A stretch of DNA of 50,495 nt from Chitinophagales bacterium (GTDB lineage Bacteria; Bacteroidota; Bacteroidia; Chitinophagales; JADIYW01). Location of the stretch: positions 1-50,495 of the forward strand of contig JADKZZ010000039.1 of the NCBI GenBank assembly GCA_020848475.1, written 5' to 3'. Below are positions 42,049 through 50,495 of the stretch, piece after piece (the first letter of the stretch is position 1; each line of letters begins with the position of its first letter). A program made the translations under genes and the position numbers. A model generated the notes under the pieces. It was not told the origin of the DNA and did no database searches. It saw nothing but the letters and a program-made list of their open reading frames with translations.

Positions 42049-42708
42049 TTGATTGCTACGCAATGCATAGATAATTCCATTCCATTTGTTAGACTGACAG
42101 ACACCGTTGGGTTTGCACTTGATTTAATGCAAGAGTTTAAGACACCAGCATTAGCAGTGCTTAACAAGGAAATGTATTGCGGTTTAATAACAGAAAATTT
42201 TTTATTAGAGCTCGATGATACCTTGTTAATTGATGCTTTAAATGAACATCTTCTAACATATAAAATTTCTAGTGATTTACATCTTTTTGATGTCATTAAA
42301 TCGTCGGCAGAATTCGATTCTTTCTTCCTTCCTGTGGTCAATACTACAAATGAATATCTCGGTATTAGCACACCACAAAAAATATTAGCAGCGTTTTCAC
42401 AAAACACAGCTTTAAATAATAGTGGCGGCATTGTAGTATTGGAAATGGATACAAAAAATTACTCGCTTACAGAAATATCAAAAATTGTAGAATCAAATAA
42501 TGCAATGATATTGCATAGTATGTTGGCATCAACAAGTCAAGCAAATCAGATACAAGTGTCATTAAAAATTAATAAAAATGACTTGAAAGACATTCAACTT
42601 TCCTTCGAGCGATTCCAATATAATGTAGTTGCGGTATTTCATCAATCAGAATATGAACATCAATTGCAAGAACGCTACGAGAGCCTTATGCGTTATTTAG
42701 AAGTGTAA
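42049..42708 (+). CDS. CBS-domain protein
   Basis: TTG start; IPFVRLTDTVGFALDLMQEFKTPALAVLNKEMYCGLITENFLL; overlaps the convergent gene end by 23 nt. Confidence 0.75.
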   Translation: MIATQCIDNSIPFVRLTDTVGFALDLMQEFKTPALAVLNKEMYCGLITENFLLELDDTLLIDALNEHLLTYKISSDLHLFDVIKSSAEFDSFFLPVVNTTNEYLGISTPQKILAAFSQNTALNNSGGIVVLEMDTKNYSLTEISKIVESNNAMILHSMLASTSQANQIQVSLKINKNDLKDIQLSFERFQYNVVAVFHQSEYEHQLQERYESLMRYLEV

Positions 42709-44191
42709 TTTTCTTTCTTACAAATTCATACATTTCAACTGCAAATATTGCGCCTGAAATATATAAAAACGGGAACATAGGCACTAAATATCTTGCTTCA
42801 AAATAATTGATGACATATAGCATGTAAAAACAATTAATGCAAACAAAAAACAAGATGGCAATATAGATAATTAAGTGTTTTTTTATAAATAAAATATTGC
42901 CGATTAAAGAGATAAATAAAAAAATATTCAATAGCAATAGGATTGCTTTTATAACAAAGAAAAGATAATTGTTTTTGTAATCATATAAGAAATATAGTGT
43001 GCCTGCATTACTTTGGAAAATAATGCTTTCCATCATTTTCATTGGCATGATTACATAATATGAAAATGGATGCTGGGCGATATGTTTGTCATTAATTTTT
43101 TTTATAAAGAGTACAGCATTTTGCTCAGCAATGGCAAGGTCTTTTTTTGTTGGCGATGTAAATTTGTAGGCATAGTAATCATAAACACAATTGTAAATGG
43201 AAGCGACAGTATTTTTGCTATAATGTGTAAATGCTGCTTTAGGTAAAGCAGTAAGCATAGAGTCAATTAATGTTTGTTTGTCGCGCTTGGATAAAATTTG
43301 TTGCCACATTTTATTAGAAACACTTTCTGCGCTATAATCAGCAGGATTGGTCCATGTAGAAATCCATTTTCTCAGTTCAATATTTTGTAAACCATAAGTC
43401 ATCGGATCGCCGTAATATTTTTCGAGTAAAATAAATTCGCCATTTGTTACTTTGTAATTGCGAATCACATACGGTGTAAATACAAGCAACACGCCTACGC
43501 CAAATGCAAAAGTTGTTTTTAGAAAGCTTGTTTTGTTTTTATAATATAGCAATAAAATGGAAATTGCAACAGCACCTCCAAAGAAGAAAATAGGTGGCCT
43601 ACACAACGATGCAATAGAAAAGAAAATGCCTGTTGTCAACCAATCACGGAGCTTGGAATTGCGTATTGCTTTTGAAAAAAAATATAATGTAAGTACTACC
43701 AATGCTGGACTTATCGACTCTGTAAGCGTGAAATATGTATTGCTAATCAAGGTTGGATTAAATCCATACAATAAAAATGCGAGCCATGCCATTTTTTTAT
43801 TTCTAGTCAGATTGTTTACTGCCAATAAAAAAAGAACAGCAGACAGTGCAAACAAAATCGTTTGTGTGATTTTTATAAAAAAGAAACTATTTTTTTTGCC
43901 AAATAAAAGATAATGAACACCATAAAACATAGGATAAATAGGTGTTCGGCGCACCAAGTATTTTTTATCGCTAGCGTCGCAAGTGAAACCATGTCCTGCG
44001 AGCCAATTTTTTATTTGTGGCAAGTAAAAACTATTGTCAATGGAATAAATGGTCTGCCCATGTACTAAGCGTTCATTTTCTGCTAAGAAGCTAGCATTTT
44101 TCACAAAATCAGCATTGATGGTATTGATTATAAAAGCAAATCCTATCACGCAAAAAAACGCTATTAAGATATTTTTTTTATTAATAGGCAT
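42686..44191 (-). CDS. Integral membrane glycosyltransferase-like protein (GT39-like)
   Basis: Multiple TM helices, start set at MPINKKNILIAFF, short loops with RRTPIYPMFYGVHYLLFG. Confidence 0.7.
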   Translation of the reverse strand: MPINKKNILIAFFCVIGFAFIINTINADFVKNASFLAENERLVHGQTIYSIDNSFYLPQIKNWLAGHGFTCDASDKKYLVRRTPIYPMFYGVHYLLFGKKNSFFFIKITQTILFALSAVLFLLAVNNLTRNKKMAWLAFLLYGFNPTLISNTYFTLTESISPALVVLTLYFFSKAIRNSKLRDWLTTGIFFSIASLCRPPIFFFGGAVAISILLLYYKNKTSFLKTTFAFGVGVLLVFTPYVIRNYKVTNGEFILLEKYYGDPMTYGLQNIELRKWISTWTNPADYSAESVSNKMWQQILSKRDKQTLIDSMLTALPKAAFTHYSKNTVASIYNCVYDYYAYKFTSPTKKDLAIAEQNAVLFIKKINDKHIAQHPFSYYVIMPMKMMESIIFQSNAGTLYFLYDYKNNYLFFVIKAILLLLNIFLFISLIGNILFIKKHLIIYIAILFFVCINCFYMLYVINYFEARYLVPMFPFLYISGAIFAVEMYEFVRKKITLLNNA

Positions 44192-45317
44192 ATTGCTCAA
44201 CAAATGTAGTAATGGTTGGAATAATAGTATGTGTAATTTCTTCTGTAGATAACTCATAGAATAGTGGTAAACGCAGTAAACATTGGCTATATCTATCCGC
44301 TTCTTGCAAAATACGACCATCGTGTTTGTCTAAAAAATATGGACTTTTATGCAGGGATTGATAATGAAAAACTGCTAAAATATTTTTACTTCTAAAAAAG
44401 TCTATAAGCTGGTTTCGGTCTTCCGCTTGCTGGCAAACCAAATAAAATGCATGAGCATTGTTGCTGGCATATTCATGAATGACAGGCAATTGAAAAAAAT
44501 CAGCATAAGCAAGGAGTGCTTCATAATAGGTATTCCAGAGGGAAATTCGTTTTTGTTGAATATCGTCTATGGCTTCTATTTGCGCCCACAAAAAGGCTGC
44601 TGTAATTTCAGATGGTAGAAAGGAAGAACCAATATCCACCCAATTATATTTGTCAATTTCACCACGATAAAATTTATTTCTATTAGTTCCTTTCTCTCGT
44701 ATTATTTCAGCACGTTCAATAAATTTTTCGTCATTAATGACGAGCATGCCTCCTTCACCTGCAATGATATTTTTTGTTTCGTGAAATGAGAACGCTGCTA
44801 AATGACCAATGCTTCCTAGTGGTTTGCCTTTGTAATAAGCGTCTATCGCTTGCGCAGCGTCTTCAATGACAAATAAATTATGATTGTTGGCTAATGCAAT
44901 GATGTTGTCCATATCACAAGCCACGCCAGCATAGTGCACCACAACAATTGCTTTCGTATTTCGTGTAATTAAGTTTGCAATTTTTGTTGCATCAATATTT
45001 GGGTGTTCGGCACTGCTATCCGCAAATACAATCTTTGCTCCACGCATAATAAAAGCATTTGCAGTAGAAACAAAAGTAAAGCTCGGCATAATCACTTCAT
45101 CGCCTTCTTGAATATTAATTAAAATGGCGGCCATCTCTAGCGCATCAGTACAGGAAGACGTAAGCATTGATTTTTTAAAGCCATATTTTTCTTCAAAAAA
45201 ACGTTCGCACCTTTTTGTAAAAACACCATCACCTGAAAGCTTTCCAATAGCGGCAGCTTCTTGTATGTAAGTGATTTCTTTTCCTGTTAAATATGGTTTG
45301 TTAAATGGTATTTGCAT
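44181..45317 (-). CDS. DegT/DnrJ/EryC1 aminotransferase, dTDP-4-amino-4,6-dideoxygalactose transaminase-like (RffA/WecE)
   Basis: PFNKPYLTGKE, TSSCTDALEMAA, PSFTFVSTANAFIMRGA, VIEDAAQA, SFHETKNI (PLP lysine). Confidence 0.88.
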   Translation of the reverse strand: MQIPFNKPYLTGKEITYIQEAAAIGKLSGDGVFTKRCERFFEEKYGFKKSMLTSSCTDALEMAAILINIQEGDEVIMPSFTFVSTANAFIMRGAKIVFADSSAEHPNIDATKIANLITRNTKAIVVVHYAGVACDMDNIIALANNHNLFVIEDAAQAIDAYYKGKPLGSIGHLAAFSFHETKNIIAGEGGMLVINDEKFIERAEIIREKGTNRNKFYRGEIDKYNWVDIGSSFLPSEITAAFLWAQIEAIDDIQQKRISLWNTYYEALLAYADFFQLPVIHEYASNNAHAFYLVCQQAEDRNQLIDFFRSKNILAVFHYQSLHKSPYFLDKHDGRILQEADRYSQCLLRLPLFYELSTEEITHTIIPTITTFVEQYAY

Positions 45318-46023
45318 GCTTCTTCCAATGATGGTGTGTATATAAAATGCTAATTTCTTGGCAGCCTACACGTTGGTAAAATGCACAAGCATTCTTGTTT
45401 TCTGTTTGTGTTATAATTTCTAATGTAGTAAAATTATTTTTAATTGCAAAGTATTCGGCTGCTTCCATTAAGGCTTTGCCAATGCCTTCATTTTGATGTT
45501 GCTGATCCACTGCAATTAAACCGACTTTCGCCAAATTTTCTTTAAAAACCAATGTGATAAATCCTTTTGGATATTGTATATCACCATATACCAAAACAAT
45601 ATCAGCGCTTACTTTTTGTACAGCATTTTCAATCCATTGTCGATATAGATTTTTATAGCTAGTAGCACCAAAATTTGGATCTAACTTAAACCGTGAAAAA
45701 GCGCCTGCTTGTATAGATAAATTAATTAAAGCGTCGTTAGTTGTGGCAAATGGATACACTGCTATTTGTTTGTCAACTGAAGTAACGTTACGAAGCAGTT
45801 GTTTTCTATAAATTGTTTTTATGTCCGTATATGTAATATTAAAATTTGTTTGATTTTCTAAAAACGTGTCGAGATTTTGTGCTGTTTGTTCAATGTAAAT
45901 TAAATCAAACGAATTAATTTCTGCTGCTGTAATAGATTGCAATTTACTGAGCTCATCGATTTTACCAATGCGTAGTTGAAAAAAATCAGAATCCCAGGTG
46001 AGTGCTTGTATTATTTCCATCAC
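45301..46023 (-). CDS. GNAT acetyltransferase, RffC/WecD-like
   Basis: VGLIAVDQQHQNEGIGKALMEAAEYFA acetyl-CoA motif and NACAFYQRVGC; overlaps RffA-like gene. Confidence 0.8.
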   Translation of the reverse strand: MMEIIQALTWDSDFFQLRIGKIDELSKLQSITAAEINSFDLIYIEQTAQNLDTFLENQTNFNITYTDIKTIYRKQLLRNVTSVDKQIAVYPFATTNDALINLSIQAGAFSRFKLDPNFGATSYKNLYRQWIENAVQKVSADIVLVYGDIQYPKGFITLVFKENLAKVGLIAVDQQHQNEGIGKALMEAAEYFAIKNNFTTLEIITQTENKNACAFYQRVGCQEISILYTHHHWKKHANTI

Positions 46024-46937
46024 CGCGTTGATTTTTCAATGATGTAGTAAGGTCTGTTTTTTACGGCATCGAAAGTTTTGCCAATATACAGTCCCAAAAT
46101 ACCTAGAATACAAATGATTAAACCTCCTAAAAACCAAATAGAAATAATGATACTTGCATAGCCAGGCACTTCGATTTGATGTGTGAGATGTTTGTATAAA
46201 TAAATAACGCCTACAACAAATGAAATGATTGATATAAAGATGCCAGTTTTAGTAACTAATCGCAATGGCTTTTCAGAATTCACTAATACAACATCTAGTG
46301 CCAAACGTATCATCTTGTTAAATGAATAGGTTGATTTTCCTTCATGCCGTGCTTGTTGTGGCATATCTATAGTCGTTTTCTTAAAGCCAACCCAATCGAC
46401 CATAGTTGGGAAAAATCGAATGGCATCACGCATCGAAATAATAGCATCGATAACACGTCGATGATAGATGCCAAAATTCGAAATGCTATGGTGTAGAGGT
46501 CTTCCAGTAAGGTAGCTTAATATCTTCCAAAAAACGATCGAGTAAATTTTGTTCAAAAAGGAAGTCTGCCTGCTGATGCGTTTTGCAACAACAATATCAT
46601 AACCTTCATTAGCCTTTGCAAGAAGTTGTTTAATGGCACTTGGATGGTCTTGCAAGTCGCCATCCATTACGATAATCCAATCGCCTTTTGCTTGTTCAAT
46701 GCCACACGCAATGGCGTAGTGCTGTCCGAAATTTCTACTTAATTTAATACCTCTCAGTTGAGGTATGTCAGCTGAAAGCACTTCAATTTTTTTCCAAGTG
46801 TTATCAGTGCTTCCATCTTCTACAAGTATGATTTCAAAGTCCATCTGCAACAACGAACACTCAGAAACAATTAGCTTTACAAGAACTTCTACAGAGTTTT
46901 GTGCAAAATAAATAGGCGCAACAACAGATAATAACAT
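46020..46937 (-). CDS. GT2 family polyprenyl-phosphate-type glycosyltransferase with C-terminal TM helices
   Basis: VVAPIYFAQNSVE, ILVEDGSTDNTW, DGDLQDHPSAI, two C-terminal TM helices. Confidence 0.88.
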   Translation of the reverse strand: MLLSVVAPIYFAQNSVEVLVKLIVSECSLLQMDFEIILVEDGSTDNTWKKIEVLSADIPQLRGIKLSRNFGQHYAIACGIEQAKGDWIIVMDGDLQDHPSAIKQLLAKANEGYDIVVAKRISRQTSFLNKIYSIVFWKILSYLTGRPLHHSISNFGIYHRRVIDAIISMRDAIRFFPTMVDWVGFKKTTIDMPQQARHEGKSTYSFNKMIRLALDVVLVNSEKPLRLVTKTGIFISIISFVVGVIYLYKHLTHQIEVPGYASIIISIWFLGGLIICILGILGLYIGKTFDAVKNRPYYIIEKSTR

Positions 46938-47101
46938 GCCAACCAAAGATAGAAAAAAGATGCTAAAGAATACTTTTATTAGAAAAAGTAAAAGTATTGC
47001 TAATTGTAAATCTCTTTTTAGATTTTAGATGCTTTACTGTATCTTTGTTGTAGTTGTGTGTCATTGCACCAACCCAGAAGATATAAAGTACACTTTAACA
47101 A

Positions 47102-48496
47102 ATGCAGCTATTCCCACAGCAAGTAGAAAATTTTTGGCTAAGGCAAGATTTAATATTTGCAAGTGATTTTATATTGGTGCCACTGTATTTGTATTTTATA
47201 CATGTCCAACTCAAAAAATATATAGCCAAAAAGCCAGAACATTACAAGGAGTACATGATGAAAGCATGGTATGTTCGTTTAGCAGGCTGCATACTTACTG
47301 CCTTAATGTATGATTATTATTACAACGGTGGCGATACCACTACATTTTACTTTTATGCACTTGGTGTAATTAAAATGCTGTTTACCGACCCTGAAATGAT
47401 ACCACAAATCATGTTGAATCCTAAAGGTTTTTATTCCTTACGTTATTTAAGTGAGTCTAAGTATTTTATTGAAAGTGGTTTATATTTTTATGACGGCACA
47501 ACTGCTATTATCATTTGGCTAACCTCAGCCTGTTTAGTTGTCTTTTTGCAATCATATATGCTCACCAGTATTACGTTTACACTTTTTGCTCTATATGGCT
47601 GTTGGAAAATATTTAGCATGTTTTATGATATGTATCCTCATCTCAAAAAACAAATGGCTATTTCCTGTTTGTTTATTCCTTCTGTGTTTTTTTGGGGCTC
47701 AGGTGTAATGAAGGAGCCAATATGTATTGGTGGTTTAGGCATGATGTCATATTATATGTATCATTTTTTCTTCAAAAAAGGAAATAAACTAAAAAGCCTC
47801 TTTTTAGCACTCTTAGGCGCTTTCATAGTTTTTTCTATTAAAGTATATATAATCTTGGCATTTTTACCTGCATTGGCAGTTTGGGTGTTTGCTCGTTATA
47901 GATATAATATCAAAAGTCCATTTCTAAAAACAATCTCAACTCCACTGTTTATTGTCTTAGGTCTTGGCGCTGGAGCTGTTGTCTTGCAGTCAATGGCAAG
48001 TTATGCAGAACGATATGCCTTTGAAGAAATTATGCGAACAGCAAAAGATACACAAAACTGGTTGGTATATTCAAGTAAAGAACAGAATGGCTCTTTTTAT
48101 ACACTCGGTGATATTGAATATTCAACAATGGGAATGCTAAAAGTATTCCCAAAAGCAATTAATGTTTCTCTGTTTAGACCATATATCTGGGAAATCCGAA
48201 AGCCGATTTTATTGGCTGCTTCACTAGAAGGAATTGTTACGCTATATTTAACGATTACTTTGCTATTTAAGACTGGATTTGTACGTTTTTTAAAATTAAT
48301 AGCCAGCAATCCTGAAGTTCAGTTTTGTTTGGTTTTTTCTATCATCTTTGGTTTTGCTGTTGGTTTTACCAGCTTCAATTTTGGAGCGCTTGCGCGATAT
48401 AAAATTCCATTTATGCCATTTTATTACATTGCCTTATTTATCTTGTCAGATGCACAGAATAAGACGCAAAATACGACTGCAAAAACTAAGAAATAA
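47102..48496 (+). CDS. Polytopic membrane protein of polysaccharide locus
   Basis: 464 aa, many TM helices, MYDYYYNGGDTTTFYFY, FWGSGVMKEP; TATCTTTG promoter-like element at 47040-47047. Confidence 0.7.
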   Translation: MQLFPQQVENFWLRQDLIFASDFILVPLYLYFIHVQLKKYIAKKPEHYKEYMMKAWYVRLAGCILTALMYDYYYNGGDTTTFYFYALGVIKMLFTDPEMIPQIMLNPKGFYSLRYLSESKYFIESGLYFYDGTTAIIIWLTSACLVVFLQSYMLTSITFTLFALYGCWKIFSMFYDMYPHLKKQMAISCLFIPSVFFWGSGVMKEPICIGGLGMMSYYMYHFFFKKGNKLKSLFLALLGAFIVFSIKVYIILAFLPALAVWVFARYRYNIKSPFLKTISTPLFIVLGLGAGAVVLQSMASYAERYAFEEIMRTAKDTQNWLVYSSKEQNGSFYTLGDIEYSTMGMLKVFPKAINVSLFRPYIWEIRKPILLAASLEGIVTLYLTITLLFKTGFVRFLKLIASNPEVQFCLVFSIIFGFAVGFTSFNFGALARYKIPFMPFYYIALFILSDAQNKTQNTTAKTKK

Positions 48497-48575
48497 AGTG
48501 TATATTTGGCACTCATTTGTTTTTTCAAAAAAGAATAAAAACTTTACGCATTTTTTATAGAATAAATTTTTAAAA

Positions 48576-49910
48576 ATGAATATTGCTGTAGTAGGTACGG
48601 GTTATGTAGGATTGGTGTCAGGCACTTGTTTGTCAGAGACAGGAAATAATGTAATTTGCGTCGATATAGATGCAAATAAAGTTGCAAAATTGCAGGCAGG
48701 AAATATTCCTATTTATGAGCCAGGTCTAGACGTGATTTTCCAACGTAATATCAAAGAAGGCAGGTTGCAGTTCACGACTAATTTAGAAGAAGCCATTAAA
48801 GATGTTTCACTAATTTTCTTAGCGTTGCCAACGCCACCAGGTGGAGACGGTTCCGCTGATTTGTCTTATGTCCTTGGTGTTGCTGAAAAACTAGGCATGA
48901 TCATGCAGGATTACAAAGTTATTATCAATAAAAGTACGGTACCAGTAGGAACGGCCGAGAAAACAAAAGCAGCTATAGCAAAACATGCGAAAGTGCCTTT
49001 TGATGTTGTGTCAAATCCTGAATTTCTACGTGAAGGTGTTGCCGTTGATGATTTTATGAAACCAGACCGCGTAGTCGTCGGCACTTCTTCGGAAAGAGCA
49101 CGTAAGCTAATGGAAGAACTATATCGTCCTTTTGTTAGACAAGGCAACCCAATTATTTTTATGGATGAGCGCAGCTCTGAGATGACAAAATATGCAGCGA
49201 ATTCCTATTTAGCAACACGGATTTCCTTTATGAATGAATTGGCGAATCTGTGCGAGAAAACAGGAGCCGATGTAGAAACCGTGCGAATGGGTATGGGTAG
49301 TGATGCGCGAATTGGAAAACGTTTCTTATTTCCTGGTATCGGATATGGCGGAAGTTGTTTTCCAAAAGATGTTCAAGCATTGGCAAAAACAGCAGATGAA
49401 AATCAATATGATTTTAAAATTCTAAAAGCAGTAATGCATGTAAATGACATACAAAAACATGTACTGGTAGAGAAAATTATCAATCATTTTGGTGCTGATC
49501 TTACTGGAAAAAAAATAGCAATTTGGGGCTTAGCATTTAAGCCAAATACCGATGATATCAGAGAAGCGCCAGCATTATATATAATCGAAGATTTGCTGAA
49601 TGCTGGCGCAGAAATTGTTGCTTACGATCCTGAAGCCATGCCGAACGTTCAGCAATATTTTGCCAACCTTTCGGAAGATAAAAAATCGAGATTACACTTT
49701 GTAGATAGCTATTACCTTGCTTTGCAAGATGCAGCATTCTTAGCAATTTTGACAGAATGGACAGAGTTTAGAACACCAGATTTCAATAAAGTAAAATCGC
49801 TACTAAAACAGCCTATAATTTTTGATGGCCGCAATTTATACGATCTTGATATTATGGAAAAAGAAGGATTTTATTATAACAGCATTGGTCGAAAAACCAT
49901 CATGCCATAA
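48576..49910 (+). CDS. ugd: UDP-glucose 6-dehydrogenase
   Basis: [73 protein letters not shown]. Confidence 0.97.
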   Translation: MNIAVVGTGYVGLVSGTCLSETGNNVICVDIDANKVAKLQAGNIPIYEPGLDVIFQRNIKEGRLQFTTNLEEAIKDVSLIFLALPTPPGGDGSADLSYVLGVAEKLGMIMQDYKVIINKSTVPVGTAEKTKAAIAKHAKVPFDVVSNPEFLREGVAVDDFMKPDRVVVGTSSERARKLMEELYRPFVRQGNPIIFMDERSSEMTKYAANSYLATRISFMNELANLCEKTGADVETVRMGMGSDARIGKRFLFPGIGYGGSCFPKDVQALAKTADENQYDFKILKAVMHVNDIQKHVLVEKIINHFGADLTGKKIAIWGLAFKPNTDDIREAPALYIIEDLLNAGAEIVAYDPEAMPNVQQYFANLSEDKKSRLHFVDSYYLALQDAAFLAILTEWTEFRTPDFNKVKSLLKQPIIFDGRNLYDLDIMEKEGFYYNSIGRKTIMP

Positions 49911-49920
49911 ATTAGCACAT

Positions 49921-50495
49921 GTGGAAACAACAAAGAAACGAATATTAATTACAGGCGCAGCCGGATTTTTAGGCTCTCATCTATGCGATAGGTTTATTAA
50001 AGAAGGATATCATGTTATTGGCATGGATAACCTAATAACTGGAAATATTAAAAATATTGAACATCTTTTTCCAATAAAAGATTTTGAATATTATCACCAT
50101 GATGTCAGCAGATTTGTGCATGTGGCAGGAAAACTTGATTATATTTTACACTTTGCTTCACCTGCATCGCCAATAGATTATCTGAAAATGCCAATTCAGA
50201 CATTGAAAGTAGGCTCATTAGGTACACACAATCTATTAGGATTGGCTAAAGAAAAAAATGCGAGAATGCTCATCGCATCTACATCAGAAGTATATGGCGA
50301 CCCAACCGTGCATCCTCAGCCAGAAGAATATTGGGGAAACGTAAATCCAGTGGGCCCTAGAGGTGTATATGACGAAGCAAAACGATTTCAGGAAGCTATC
50401 ACAATGGCCTATCATAATTTTCATGGCGTTGAAACGCGTATTGTGCGCATCTTCAATACCTATGGACCACGAATGCGCTTAGATGATGGTCGTGC
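49921..50495 (+). CDS. UDP-glucuronate decarboxylase-like SDR epimerase, truncated by window edge
   Basis: GTG start: [42 protein letters not shown]...[28 protein letters not shown]...[15 protein letters not shown]. Not in ORF track because it runs off the edge. Confidence 0.9.
   Translation, partial: METTKKRILITGAAGFLGSHLCDRFIKEGYHVIGMDNLITGNIKNIEHLFPIKDFEYYHHDVSRFVHVAGKLDYILHFASPASPIDYLKMPIQTLKVGSLGTHNLLGLAKEKNARMLIASTSEVYGDPTVHPQPEEYWGNVNPVGPRGVYDEAKRFQEAITMAYHNFHGVETRIVRIFNTYGPRMRLDDGR

Overview
This is an AT-rich Bacteroidota-type chromosomal window. The evidence is TAnnTTTG-type -7 promoter elements, a T9SS type-B gliding-motility C-terminal domain, and DUF4175/DUF5686-type proteins. 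Most of it is ordinary housekeeping: a YqeY-like protein, htpG, an SDR, an ABC exporter, an SPFH protein, carB, nadB, deoC-deoD, an RsmI-like methylase, an AAG glycosylase, a cyclophilin, a nitrilase-family amidase, an Fe-S flavoprotein oxidoreductase, ybeY, exonuclease III and an OppA-like lipoprotein. The right end (about 42.7-50.5 kb) is a surface-polysaccharide locus with RffA-like and RffC-like genes, glycosyltransferases, Ugd and UXS. Two type II toxin-antitoxin modules are present; one has a clear palindromic operator over its promoter. I found no tRNA, rRNA, CRISPR array, transposase or prophage. The best leads for a second look are: (1) a hidden two-gene unit at 5020-5681, a 55-aa ORF plus a polyvalent-kinase-like protein, which the ORF track merges; (2) a secreted/membrane protein with duplicated Tim44-like/zinc-ribbon modules and a TerB-like tail (22831-24660); (3) a 16-bp perfect inverted repeat in the nadB/deoC divergent promoter region; (4) a structured intergenic repeat region with a possible 46-aa ORF (about 37.86-38.23 kb); (5) two single-nucleotide frameshifts, in a giant T9SS PKD protein and in a PaaI-like thioesterase. 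I do not see a convincing new multi-gene defence or biosynthetic system. All family calls come from motif reading, not searches.
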